Source of the DNA: Microthrixaceae bacterium
GTDB lineage: Bacteria > Actinomycetota > Acidimicrobiia > Acidimicrobiales > Microtrichaceae
Assembly: GCA_020845705.1 (NCBI GenBank)
Contig: JADLFH010000026.1
Span: 1 to 41,140, forward strand
Length of the DNA stretch: 41,140 bases
Direction of reading: 5' to 3'
Both the position numbers and the translations under genes were made by a program. Positions 32,458 to 40,830 of the stretch are shown here, in pieces (the stretch's first letter is position 1; every line of letters begins with the position of its first letter). Below the pieces are notes generated by a model. It saw only the letters and a program-made list of their open reading frames with translations, had not been told where the DNA came from and ran no database searches.

Positions 32458-33620
32458 CGGGCCAGGGCGGCCATCTCCGCACGAATCGTCGACCATCGGA
32501 ACCGCTCCTGCCAGAGACGCTCGCCCTCAGTCGCGAGGCGATCGCGCAGGTCGGGGTCTTCGAGGACCCGCACACACGCTTCCGCCAAGCGGGCGGGTTT
32601 CGACTCCAACATGGCATGAACTCCATCGACCACCTCGGTGCCCTCGGCACCCAGGGGCGTCGAAACCAGCGGCAGTCGGTTGGCCAGCGCCTCGATCACC
32701 TTCAGGCGTGTGCCCGAGCCGAACCGGATGGGCACCACCGTCGCGCACGCCGCGTCGAGCTCCGGCTGGAGGTCATCGACTCGACCCACCAGTTCCACGC
32801 CCGGAAGCTCTCCGATGGCGGCGACATGATCGACACCGTGGCCCACGACCCGGAAGACCGTAGAGGGCAACTGCTTCCGCACAAGTGGGAACACCTCGTT
32901 CGCGAACCACGTCACGGCATCGGCGTTCGGAGGGTAGGCGAGACCTCCGACGAACAGCAGCACGTTGCCCGAACGCTCGGCAGGCGGTTCGACGATTCGT
33001 TCATACCCGTTGGCGATGACGACCGCGTTGGGGAACCCAGAGCGTTCCACGTCCAAAGCGCTGCACAGCGTCACTCGATCGACGTTCGCCGCGCAGCGCC
33101 GCTGTAGCTTCTCCGTGCGCCGTTCGTCTATCCACTCGACGGGCCACATCACCGCCCACCTGGCGAGCTGTCTGAGATCGCGGGTCCGTGGCCTGGCAGT
33201 TCGAGACACACGGATGACCAGGTTGTCCAAGTTGTCGAGATCAACGATCGTGGGAGCAGAGACGAGCTCGCGGTGATGGACCCACGACGAGAGATGGCTC
33301 AGGTAGGCGAGGTCGTAGTGGTCCGCCAGCCATCGCCTGGCCTCGATGTTGGCGGCGTCGACCTCGGCTCGGACGTGGGCCCGGGGCAGGTCGGAACGCA
33401 GCCACCGCCAGAGTCTCTTGGCTCGGGTTCGTGACCCGACTGGGAGGACGCCGGCCCGCACTCCCGCCGGGGGCTCGACGACATCATCCGGCATCCTGAC
33501 CGGGCACAACACGTCGACCTCGCCGGTCTCGACCAGCGCGTCGATCATCGCGGCGAGGCGCATCCTGTACCCGTCATTTGCGGGCCATGGGTACACTCCC
33601 GCCACACACAGCGTCCTCAT
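32439..33620 (-). CDS. Glycosyltransferase family 4-like protein
   Basis: The 393-residue GT-B enzyme begins with TLCVAGVYPWPANDGYRMRLAAMIDAL, an acceptor-side Rossmann half with a Gly-containing loop. The donor half contains NVLLFVGGLAYPPNADAVTWFANEVFP and VVPIRFGSGTRLKVIEALANRLPLVSTPLGAEG, the conserved nucleotide-sugar pocket of GT4 enzymes with the Glu in VIEALA. It should transfer a sugar from a nucleotide donor to an envelope acceptor; donor and acceptor are unknown. The ATG lies 67 bases from the divergent crotonase gene. Its stop lies inside the epimerase gene end. Confidence 0.88.
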   Translation of the reverse strand: MRTLCVAGVYPWPANDGYRMRLAAMIDALVETGEVDVLCPVRMPDDVVEPPAGVRAGVLPVGSRTRAKRLWRWLRSDLPRAHVRAEVDAANIEARRWLADHYDLAYLSHLSSWVHHRELVSAPTIVDLDNLDNLVIRVSRTARPRTRDLRQLARWAVMWPVEWIDERRTEKLQRRCAANVDRVTLCSALDVERSGFPNAVVIANGYERIVEPPAERSGNVLLFVGGLAYPPNADAVTWFANEVFPLVRKQLPSTVFRVVGHGVDHVAAIGELPGVELVGRVDDLQPELDAACATVVPIRFGSGTRLKVIEALANRLPLVSTPLGAEGTEVVDGVHAMLESKPARLAEACVRVLEDPDLRDRLATEGERLWQERFRWSTIRAEMAALARQVAGA

Positions 33621-33687
33621 GTGAGCACCCAGGTCCTCATGCGGGCAGCACGGTACCGCAGACTGATCGAGACGCCGGAGACCGACG

Positions 33688-34443
33688 ATGCCTTACATCC
33701 TCATCGAGCGTCAGGAACGCGTGGCCGTCGTGACGATCAACGACCCCGAGCGCCGCAACGCTCTGAACCTCGACCTCAACGAGGAGCTGATCACGGCGTT
33801 CGACGAGCTCGAGCGCGACGACGGAATCGGTGCGATCGTCGTCACCGGAACGCCACCCGCCTTCTGCGCCGGCGCGGATCTCAGCCGGCTCGGCTCGGCT
33901 CATCGTGAAGGGCTGGAGGCGATCTACCGCGGATTCCTGCGGGTCTCGGAGGCGTCGAAGCCCACCGTGGCAGCGGTCAACGGCGCCGCTGTCGGCGCGG
34001 GGATGAACTTGGCGCTCGCCTGCGACCTCCGGCTCGCGGCCCCGAGCGCGCGCTTCGACACCCGCTTCCTGGACCTCGGGCTGCATCCCGGGGGCGGACA
34101 CACATGGATGATGCGCCGCATCCTCGGACCGCAGGCGACCATGGCGACGGTGCTGTTCGGCCAGGCCCTCGACGGCGCCGAAGCCGAGCGGGTCGGCCTG
34201 GTCTGGCGTTGCGTCGAGGACGACTCGCTGATCGAGACCGCCATCGCCATGGCCGGCCGTGCCGCGTCCGGACCGCACCAACTTGTCCCCCAGATCAAGG
34301 CGACGATCCAGACGATGGCCGGAGTGGCCACCCACACCGAGGCGGTCCAGGTGGAACTGGGCCCTCAGGTGTGGTCGCTCAACCAGCCGGATTTCGCGGA
34401 ACGCATCGCAGCGCTCCAACAGCGGATCAGCGGATCTCGCTGA
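33688..34443 (+). CDS. Crotonase-superfamily protein lacking hydratase glutamates
   Basis: The 251-residue protein has the crotonase fold: PYILIERQERVAVVTINDPERRNAL, the oxyanion-hole segments PPAFCAGADLSRLG and VNGAAVGAGMNLALACDLRLA, and GLHPGGGHTWMMRRILG. By hand alignment to mitochondrial enoyl-CoA hydratase, the two catalytic glutamates are replaced: Glu144 (GGGCE) by Asn in GAGMN and Glu164 (QPE) by Phe in TRF. Acyl-CoA binding and enolate stabilisation should persist, but classical hydration is unlikely; an isomerase, hydrolase or other crotonase reaction is possible. SD GGAG lies seven bases before the ATG. Confidence 0.88.
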   Translation: MPYILIERQERVAVVTINDPERRNALNLDLNEELITAFDELERDDGIGAIVVTGTPPAFCAGADLSRLGSAHREGLEAIYRGFLRVSEASKPTVAAVNGAAVGAGMNLALACDLRLAAPSARFDTRFLDLGLHPGGGHTWMMRRILGPQATMATVLFGQALDGAEAERVGLVWRCVEDDSLIETAIAMAGRAASGPHQLVPQIKATIQTMAGVATHTEAVQVELGPQVWSLNQPDFAERIAALQQRISGSR

Positions 34444-34474
34444 TGCGCTGTTGCCTCTACCCCTCGGGCGGAGT

Positions 34475-35110
34475 TCAGTAGGCCCAGCAACCGATCAGGT
34501 CGTCGCGCCGAAACGCCCACTCCTCGGCGGTGATCGCATACCGGACGTGGTCCTCCCACACACCGTTGATCTCCAGGTAGCGAAGGGCAACACCCTCGTC
34601 ACGGAGCCCGAGCTTCTCCACGACCCGCCGACTCGCGCCGTTGCGCGGGATGATCGAGATCTGGAGGCGATGCAGCCCGAGCTGCTCGAAGCCGAAGCGC
34701 AACACCAACACCACGGCCTCGGGCATGTATCCCTGCCCTGCCACCCGCTGGTCGATCCAGTAGCCGATGTAGCCGCTTTGGAACGCGCCTCGGTGGATCG
34801 AGTTGAGGTTGATCTCCCCGGCGAAGGTTCCATCGACGAAGATGCCGAAACCGTATCCCGTGCCCGTCTGGATCTCCCTGCTCCGAGCCGCGCACCGCGA
34901 CGCGAACGCTTGCCGGTCCTCGACGGGGTCGGGAGTGCCGGGGGGCCTGAGCGGCTCCCACTTGCAGAGCCACTCGCCGCAACGGCGGCGGACCTCGCGC
35001 CACTGCTCGAAGTCACCAGCTGCGAGGGGTCGCAGAACCACGCGCCGCCCGATGAGCGTCGCGTGGTTTCCGGCAGCGGCCGGATGCGTGGCGCTTCGCC
35101 GGGGGAACAC
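34475..35110 (-). CDS. GNAT N-acetyltransferase (RimJ/RimL-like)
   Basis: The 211-residue acetyltransferase shows GRRVVLRPLAAGDFEQW at the N-terminus, the beta4 strand FAGEINLNSIHRGAFQSGYIGYWID, the acetyl-CoA pyrophosphate loop in VAGQGYMPEAV, and LHRLQISIIPRNGASRRVVEKLGLRDEG, all typical of the RimJ/RimL branch that acetylates ribosomal-protein or other N-termini. The GTG start is used. It is the last of a run of minus-strand genes, 48 bases after ppx, and may be read with them. The actual substrate is unknown. Confidence 0.9.
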   Translation of the reverse strand: MFPRRSATHPAAAGNHATLIGRRVVLRPLAAGDFEQWREVRRRCGEWLCKWEPLRPPGTPDPVEDRQAFASRCAARSREIQTGTGYGFGIFVDGTFAGEINLNSIHRGAFQSGYIGYWIDQRVAGQGYMPEAVVLVLRFGFEQLGLHRLQISIIPRNGASRRVVEKLGLRDEGVALRYLEINGVWEDHVRYAITAEEWAFRRDDLIGCWAY

Positions 35111-35158
35111 GTCAGCGCGTCGGCTCGTCGGGACAGATCACCGCCATCGGGATCGAGC

Positions 35159-36088
35159 CTAGCGAGCGGCTCCGTCGTTCCTCTTCGGTGGGATCTGGCT
35201 CGCTATGAGCCCGTCGAGGATGTCGGCCTCGGAGACAAGACACTCGGCGAATCCGAAGGCACGCATCAGCGACACCAACACACAGCAACCTCCGACGATG
35301 ACATCGGCCCGCTGAGTTTCGAGACCGGGGTTGTGGAGACGATCTTCGAGGGCCTCGGTCGCCAGGGTCCGGAACACCTCCTCCACCGCCGCCTTGCTCA
35401 GCAAGTAGTGGTGGACGAGGTTGCGGTCGTATGCGGCCAGGCCCTGTTCGACCATCGCAACGCTCGACACCGTGCCGGCCAACCCCACCAGCCGCGTCGC
35501 GGTCGTCATCGCGGGCTGGGTTCGCCCCACGTCCTCCCAACGAGCCTTGAGGTCCTGGATGCACGCCGAGAGCTCCTCGGGCCGCGGGGGATCCGAGTGC
35601 AGGTACATCTCGGTCATCCGCACGCAACCCACGTCGATCGACACCGCGTCCTCACAGCGTGTGGAGCCGACCGCCAGCTCGGTGGACCCACCCCCGATGT
35701 CGGCCACCATGAACGGGCCATCTGCGGGGTCGAGCTCAGCCGCGGCACCCAGGAACGACAGGCGCGCCTCCTCATGGCCGGAGAGAAGCTCGGGTTCGAC
35801 GCCCACGATCTCGGCCGCCGGGGCGAAGAAGTCGACTCGGTTGGAGGCGTCACGGGCGGCGGAGGTTGCGGTGATGCGCACTCCGGCGAGGTCGTAGCGG
35901 TCCATCGCCTCGCGGTAGCGACGTAGAACGTCGAGCGTGCGATCGATCGCGTCGACGGCGAGACGGCCCGTGGCGTTCACGCCGGCACCCAGGCGGGTGA
36001 TGTGCATCTCGCGCACATGGGTGGTGGTGCCGTCGCCGATCAGCAGGCGGGTGGAGTTCGTCCCACAGTCGATGGCAGCGAAGTTCAC
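35159..36088 (-). CDS. ppx: Exopolyphosphatase (Ppx/GppA family)
   Basis: The 309-residue enzyme hydrolyses terminal phosphate from polyphosphate or pppGpp. The actin-like ATPase fold motifs are AAIDCGTNSTRLLI (phosphate 1), SGHEEARLSFLGA and VADIGGGSTELAVG (phosphate 2), with VGLAGTVSSVAMV later. It is the short, single-domain form usual in actinobacteria. The GTG at 36088 is chosen because it starts the first strand directly and overlaps the DUF501 stop by four bases (GTGA); the frame is open to 36139. It lies at the end of the aldehyde dehydrogenase-MocA-CoxG-DUF501-Ppx run. Confidence 0.92.
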   Translation of the reverse strand: MNFAAIDCGTNSTRLLIGDGTTTHVREMHITRLGAGVNATGRLAVDAIDRTLDVLRRYREAMDRYDLAGVRITATSAARDASNRVDFFAPAAEIVGVEPELLSGHEEARLSFLGAAAELDPADGPFMVADIGGGSTELAVGSTRCEDAVSIDVGCVRMTEMYLHSDPPRPEELSACIQDLKARWEDVGRTQPAMTTATRLVGLAGTVSSVAMVEQGLAAYDRNLVHHYLLSKAAVEEVFRTLATEALEDRLHNPGLETQRADVIVGGCCVLVSLMRAFGFAECLVSEADILDGLIASQIPPKRNDGAAR

Positions 36089-36570
36089 GTGACGCTCCGC
36101 GGCAGGGGCTCGGGCAACTCGATCCGTTCCGCGACCCACCGCCCGACGGGGTCATCACCCCCGGCGAGGTACCAGGCGACGTGCGTGTGGAGGCACTTCA
36201 CCCCCCGGCGGGTACCACCGACCCCGCCGCTGGGTCGCGGGCCGAGGTGACCGTCGGGTATCACGGCGTCCCGTTCCACGGCATAGCGAACGTGGGCCTC
36301 TGCGAGCTCATCCTCATCGACATCCGCTTCTGCCTGCCGCACTCCACCCTCGGCTTCCAGGGTCCCGATGCGACGGAGCAGCTCCGGGTCGATCAGCCAG
36401 TACCGGGTGGGCATTGGTGTGCCATCGTCGAGAAACGGGTCATTGCGAATCACAATTGGGCGACCGTCGGGCCGACGTGCCGCAACCTCCCAGCGACCAG
36501 CAGGGCGACGACCCAGGCACGCGGCGACATAGTCCGTGTCGTCGAGTTCCGCTGCGACCTTCAGCGACAA
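36085..36570 (-). CDS. DUF501 domain protein
   Basis: The 161-residue protein has the DUF501 features: VAACLGRRPAGRWEVAARRPDGRPIVIRNDP, PTRYWLIDPEL, a central Glu/Asp-rich helix, and GVGGTRRGVKCLHTHVAWYLAGGDDPVG with conserved Cys and His residues. The function is unknown. In many actinobacteria this gene sits between eno-ftsB and ppx; here ppx follows but CoxG precedes it. The start appears to be TTG at 36570, ten bases inside the CoxG gene. No membrane segment is seen. Confidence 0.88.
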   Translation of the reverse strand: MSLKVAAELDDTDYVAACLGRRPAGRWEVAARRPDGRPIVIRNDPFLDDGTPMPTRYWLIDPELLRRIGTLEAEGGVRQAEADVDEDELAEAHVRYAVERDAVIPDGHLGPRPSGGVGGTRRGVKCLHTHVAWYLAGGDDPVGRWVAERIELPEPLPRSVT

Positions 36571-37250
36571 CGGCGAAGCACCCGGATGATCAGGATCAGC
36601 AGCGCCAGCGCGCCCAGAGCGGGAATCAGTCGCTTCGCCACCGGAGCACCGGCCGTGCCGAGGAGGTCGATCGCCTCCGCTTCGGGAAGATCCACCGCCC
36701 GAAGCCGCGCCGCGCCCGGCTGAGCGGCCTCGGTCCCGGTGGAGGCTGCGCCCGCCGATCCGTTGTTCCCCGCGTCGCCGGCCACCTCGGTGGAGGCTGC
36801 GGCGTCGGCGGCAACCACCTCGGCCAGACGGTCGGCGAACTGGCCCATGAGCTTCGCCGAGACATCCGCCATGATCCCCCGACCGAGCTGTGCGACGCGA
36901 CCAGTGACGGTGAGGTCGGTCGAGACGACCACCTTGGTGGCGGCGTCACCGTCGGCGGCGAGCTGTGCGGTGATGTCGGCCGACGCTGTGCCCTGGCCTC
37001 GGGTGTCGCGGCCTTCGGCACGGATCACGACTCGTCGAGCCGCTTCGTCCTGCTCGACGAAGGTGGCGGTGCCCCGGTACTGCACCGTGACCGGTCCCAC
37101 CTTCACCTTGACGAGCCCGTTGTGGGCGTCGCCGTCGCTCGACTCGAGGGTCGCACCGGGGAGACAGGGGGCGATGGTGGGGACGTCGGTCAGCACCGAC
37201 CAGGCCCGCTCGATGGGGGCGGCCACCGTGAACTCGTTGTTCAGCTCCAT
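36561..37250 (-). CDS. coxG: CoxG-type SRPBCC protein with C-terminal membrane anchor
   Basis: The 229-residue protein begins with MELNNEFTVAAPIERAW and continues VPTIAPCLPGATLESSDGD, VKVGPVTVQYRGTATF and GRGIMADVSAKLMGQFADRL, the CoxG (carbon monoxide dehydrogenase subunit G, SRPBCC fold) pattern. An Ala/Thr-rich linker and a C-terminal helix (IPALGALALLILIIRVL) with RRCR would attach it to the inner membrane, as known for CoxG, which recruits CO dehydrogenase-type molybdenum hydroxylases to the membrane. It overlaps MocA by ten bases upstream and DUF501 by ten downstream. No cox structural genes are present in the window. Confidence 0.88.
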   Translation of the reverse strand: MELNNEFTVAAPIERAWSVLTDVPTIAPCLPGATLESSDGDAHNGLVKVKVGPVTVQYRGTATFVEQDEAARRVVIRAEGRDTRGQGTASADITAQLAADGDAATKVVVSTDLTVTGRVAQLGRGIMADVSAKLMGQFADRLAEVVAADAAASTEVAGDAGNNGSAGAASTGTEAAQPGAARLRAVDLPEAEAIDLLGTAGAPVAKRLIPALGALALLILIIRVLRRCR

Positions 37251-37795
37251 CTGTCCAGATCCTCCGCTGTGTCGATGTCGAGAGCGTCCCCGACCGCCGC
37301 CACCACGGTGACGAGCTCGGGATGCGAACGCATGACCAGCCTCGCACCCTCGTCGCCGGAGAGTGGAATCAGCGGCCACACCGTTCGATCCAACCGCACC
37401 GGCAGGCGGCGCTCGCCGTCGTAGGTGGCCGCCACGATCGGCCCACCCTCTGCCGCCGCCACCGCGCGCCACGCGGCCGGGGAGACCAACGGCTGGTCGC
37501 CCAGTCCGATCACCACCGCATCCGCGCCCGCGTCGGCCGCAGCCGCGAGTCCCACCTGGAGGCTGGTCGCCTGCCCCTCGGCCCACCGCGGATTGTGGGC
37601 GACCGTGGCACCATCGAAGGCCGGCAGCTCGACGGCGCCCGCGACCACGAGCACCGGTCCGATGCCGGCTGCAACCGCCGCTGCGACGGCGTGTTCGATC
37701 ACCGTCGATCCGCGGAACGGCGCGAGGAGCTTGTGGGTGGGACCGGAGAAGCGCGAACCCGCCCCGGCGGCCAACACCACCGCCAGGGTCTTCAC
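37241..37795 (-). CDS. MocA-like molybdenum cofactor nucleotidyltransferase
   Basis: The 184-residue NTP-transferase has VVLAAGAGSRFSGPTHKLLAPFRGSTVIEHAV, the nucleotide-binding signature of MobA/MocA enzymes, and ADAVVIGLGDQPLVSPAAW with the metal-binding Asp. MocA attaches CMP to molybdopterin to form the cytosine dinucleotide cofactor of xanthine oxidase/CO dehydrogenase-family enzymes; the neighbouring CoxG supports that assignment over a MobA or sugar-nucleotide role. The GTG start is four bases after the aldehyde dehydrogenase stop region, and the stop lies inside coxG. Confidence 0.87.
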   Translation of the reverse strand: MKTLAVVLAAGAGSRFSGPTHKLLAPFRGSTVIEHAVAAAVAAGIGPVLVVAGAVELPAFDGATVAHNPRWAEGQATSLQVGLAAAADAGADAVVIGLGDQPLVSPAAWRAVAAAEGGPIVAATYDGERRLPVRLDRTVWPLIPLSGDEGARLVMRSHPELVTVVAAVGDALDIDTAEDLDRWS

Positions 37796-37799
37796 AACC

Positions 37800-39266
37800 T
37801 CACGAGCGGAGCTTCGGTTCGGTTCCGGCCGGCAGGTTGATCGTCTTGAGCTCGAGGTACTCCTCGAGGCCTTCCGGACCCAGCTCCCGACCGATGCCCG
37901 ATGCCTTGTAGCCGCCGAAGGGGGCGGAGAACTCCATGGCGAACCCGTTCACCGTGTAGGTGCCGGTGCGCACGCCACGCGCCACGTCGATGCCGTGGTC
38001 CACGTCGCCGGTCCACACCGTGCCGCACAGGCCGTAGTCGCTGTCGTTCGCGATCCGCAGGGCGTCGGCCTCGTCGTCATAGGCGATCACCGACAGGACC
38101 GGCCCGAAGATCTCCTCACGGGCGATGGTCATTTCGTTGGTGACATCCGCGAAGATCGTCGGCTCCACGAACCATCCGGTGTCGAGCCCCGCTGGACGGC
38201 CGCCACCGGTGGTGATGCGGGCACCCTCGGCCTTGCCTTTCGCGATGTAGCCCTCGACGCGGTCACGCTGGCGTTGCGCCACCAGCGGGCCCAATCCGGT
38301 GCCCATGTCGGCCGGATCGCCGACCACCGTGGAGCGGGCGGCCTCGGTGAAGGCCTCGACCACCTCGTCGTAGCGAGCGCGGCTGGCGAGGATCCGAGTC
38401 TGAGCGACACACGCCTGGCCGTTGTTCATGATGGCGCTGCCGAACAGCTCCGGCATGGCCGCGCCGAGATCCGCGTCGTCGAGGACGATCGCCGCGGACT
38501 TGCCGCCCAACTCGAGGGTGCAGCGCTTGAGGTTCTCGCCACAGAGCGCTCCGATCCTGCGGCCCGCGGCGGTGGAGCCGGTGAAGCTGATCTTGTCGAC
38601 ACCGGGGTGGGTGACGAGGTGCTCTCCTGGGCCACGATCGGCGGGGACCACGTTCACCACACCCGCGGGCAAGCCCGCCTCCTCGATGAGCTGCGCCAGC
38701 ACCAGCCCCGACACGGGTGTCTCCGGAGCGGGCTTCAACACGATCGCGGAGCCCGATGCGAGCGCGGGTGCCATCTTCAGCATCGTGATGAACAACGGCA
38801 CGTTCCAGGGGATGATGCCCCCGGCGACGCCCACAGGCTCCTTCCGCACCAGGGCCGGGCCCAGCATTCCGGGACGCACCTCCTCGAAGGAGTAGCCCTT
38901 CGTGAGGTTGACGAAGTAGTCCAACACCATCCCCGCTGCACCCACCTGGCCGAGATGGCTGAACAGCAGCGGCGATCCCATCTCGGCCGTGATCAGCTCG
39001 GCGAGGTCGTTCGACCGCGCGAGGAACAGGTTGTAGAGACGCTCCATGGCCTCGGCCCGTTCCACACCGCTGCTGCGGCCCCACTCGCCGTCGACCGAGG
39101 CCCGGGCTGCGGCCACCGCCTTGTCGATGTCGGCCGGCTGGGCCGCGGGCGCTGTCGCGATGACCTGCTCGGTGAACGGAGAGATCACCGAGAAGGTCTC
39201 AGCCGAGGAGGGCGCAACCCACTCCCCTCCGATGAAGAAGCGGTCGAAGCTGGGAACGTCGGCCAT
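37800..39266 (-). CDS. NAD-dependent aldehyde dehydrogenase
   Basis: The 488-residue enzyme has FIGGEWVAPSSAETFSVISPF, the cofactor segment IIPWNVPLFITMLKMAPAL, the general-base Glu in LELGGKSAAIVLDDAD, the nucleophile Cys in NNGQACVAQTRIL and the ending APFGGYKASGIGRELGPEGLEEYLELKT. It oxidises an aldehyde to the acid in the cytosol; the substrate is unknown. The ATG at 39266 has an excellent SD (GGAGG), and the open frame beyond it is spurious. It leads the minus-strand run with mocA four bases downstream. A TGAC-N5-GTCA palindrome lies 25 bases upstream. Confidence 0.93.
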   Translation of the reverse strand: MADVPSFDRFFIGGEWVAPSSAETFSVISPFTEQVIATAPAAQPADIDKAVAAARASVDGEWGRSSGVERAEAMERLYNLFLARSNDLAELITAEMGSPLLFSHLGQVGAAGMVLDYFVNLTKGYSFEEVRPGMLGPALVRKEPVGVAGGIIPWNVPLFITMLKMAPALASGSAIVLKPAPETPVSGLVLAQLIEEAGLPAGVVNVVPADRGPGEHLVTHPGVDKISFTGSTAAGRRIGALCGENLKRCTLELGGKSAAIVLDDADLGAAMPELFGSAIMNNGQACVAQTRILASRARYDEVVEAFTEAARSTVVGDPADMGTGLGPLVAQRQRDRVEGYIAKGKAEGARITTGGGRPAGLDTGWFVEPTIFADVTNEMTIAREEIFGPVLSVIAYDDEADALRIANDSDYGLCGTVWTGDVDHGIDVARGVRTGTYTVNGFAMEFSAPFGGYKASGIGRELGPEGLEEYLELKTINLPAGTEPKLRS

Positions 39267-39290
39267 CCTGCGGCCTCCTTCGGTGACGAT

Positions 39291-39305
39291 CTGACGTGGC
39301 GTCAG
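39291..39305. promoter_or_regulatory. CTGACG-N3-CGTCAG palindrome before the aldehyde dehydrogenase operon
   Basis: CTGACG, TGG, CGTCAG form a perfect 15-base palindrome ending 25 bases before the start codon at 39266 on the minus strand. Read as TGAC-N5-GTCA it has the same layout as the palindrome before the TetR gene at 9926. Position and symmetry suggest a TetR-family operator. The rest of 39267-39370 shows nothing else callable. Confidence 0.5.
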
Positions 39306-39370
39306 GTTAGACGGCGACCGGCAGACCTGATCCCAACCGCTGCCGTCACGTGCGTGCCGGTGCGCGTCCG

Positions 39371-40582
39371 TCAGAAGAACGTGTCGAAGAAGGGCAGCGG
39401 ATCGACCACCAGCATCGAGTCGAGACGTCGCGCGGCGCCTGCGGTTAGCTCGCGGATCCGCCCCGCCCGAGCCAGCATTGCCGCCGACGTACCTCCGAGG
39501 CTGACTGCGCCCAGCATCGCGGGCGACAATTCGATGTCCGCCGGCGCATCGCTCGGCCGGCACCCACCTGAGCCGATCGACCAGCGCTCCAGCTCACCGG
39601 CGTCCACCACGATGGTGTCGTCCGCTACGTAGGTTCGAGCGCCGAAGAGGCCACCGACGTCCAACACCCGTAGCCACACCCCTTCCATCTGCGCTGTGGT
39701 GGCGATGGCCCTGCCGTCCACGAGCCACCAGCGCAGCGGGTCGTCGGGCGCGATCAGATCGGTCTCGATGCGACGCATCAAGTCGAGAGACGTCAGAACC
39801 CGCCACAGGTCGGCGCGCGCGACGTTCGTCTCCGCCGCGAACAGCTCGACGGTCACCACGTTGCCGATCAGATCGTCATCCCACTTGCCGTCCGACGTGA
39901 ACACGGCGTACCCATCGGGTCGGTCGTCCTCGTCGATGTGGATCAGCGTCGATCGGGTCGGCTCGCCTTCCACTTCGTTCTCGACCCGGCTGAGGTTGTT
40001 CCCCCACCAGTGGTCCGATCGACGAAGTCCGCCCGCCCGGAGCCGTCGCACCCGCTCCCAGATCTGTGGCAGCAGGTCCCTGGCTTCGCCCGGCTCCGCG
40101 AAATGGACGCTCCCTCCGCTCGGCACGTCGCTACGCCAGCGAACGGCGTCCCTCTCCAAGGACACGACCGGTTGCGTGTGGAGCGGCCCGTAGCCGACGT
40201 TCTGGTAGATGGCTCCCTCTGACGCCCACAGGATCGATGCGACCTCGCCACGGGCGGCCGCGTCGAGGTGGACGGCGGCGAGCAGGGACCTCATCACTCC
40301 GCGACGGCGGTGGGTCGGCGCGACAGCCACCCATGTGACCCCGCACACCGGGACGGTCGCGCCGCCCGGGAGCGTCAGCTCGAAGCTGTACGCCCCCGCG
40401 TTGCCGACGATGCGTCCCCGGTGCTCGGCGACTACGAACCGGTCGAGCTCCAGGTGGTCGCGGACGCGGCGGTCGATCCCCGCCGGGCGCGATGCGACCC
40501 CGAAGGCACGCAGATCGTTGCGCACCATCGCGTCGATATCGGCGTCGACCAAACGCCTGACGATGATCTCGTCGTCTGCCAT
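39371..40582 (-). CDS. Eis-family N-acetyltransferase
   Basis: The 403-residue protein matches Eis in length (about 400) and domain order: a first GNAT domain (EIIVRRLVDADIDAM, then VCGVTWVAVAPTHRRRGVMRSLL with the acetyl-CoA loop), a second degenerate GNAT domain, and a sterol-carrier-like C-terminal domain ending in Phe-Phe. In mycobacterial Eis the terminal carboxylate takes part in catalysis, and a hydrophobic C-terminus is kept here. Family members acetylate amines, including aminoglycosides and peptides. The ATG at 40582 removes an unrelated N-terminal extension and gives the family length, although the ribosome site is weak. No operon partner is evident. Confidence 0.9.
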   Translation of the reverse strand: MADDEIIVRRLVDADIDAMVRNDLRAFGVASRPAGIDRRVRDHLELDRFVVAEHRGRIVGNAGAYSFELTLPGGATVPVCGVTWVAVAPTHRRRGVMRSLLAAVHLDAAARGEVASILWASEGAIYQNVGYGPLHTQPVVSLERDAVRWRSDVPSGGSVHFAEPGEARDLLPQIWERVRRLRAGGLRRSDHWWGNNLSRVENEVEGEPTRSTLIHIDEDDRPDGYAVFTSDGKWDDDLIGNVVTVELFAAETNVARADLWRVLTSLDLMRRIETDLIAPDDPLRWWLVDGRAIATTAQMEGVWLRVLDVGGLFGARTYVADDTIVVDAGELERWSIGSGGCRPSDAPADIELSPAMLGAVSLGGTSAAMLARAGRIRELTAGAARRLDSMLVVDPLPFFDTFF

Positions 40583-40830
40583 GTGAGCGAGTCTCGCGAC
40601 CCGTGGGTCGTCCGGCGCGACGATTTTCCGGAGTCGTCGCTGGTGGTGCGGCTGCACCTTCTCCGCTTCCTCTCCCGCCGGCCGGATGTTCGGGTCTCGT
40701 TCCATGCGGGCATGACCAAAGCCGGCGTGTAGGCCACGTCCCCCTGGCGGAACCTCCTTCCGCCGGACTTACGTACACCTGTCCACGTTCTCAATATTCG
40801 AGTTGCTGGACTGGACGTATGTTTGCTACC

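Noticed and set aside
40583-40732. A 49-codon GTG-started frame on the plus strand directly divergent from the Eis gene
   Set aside because: No recognisable family, and any ribosome site would have to lie inside the Eis coding region; too little to call a gene.
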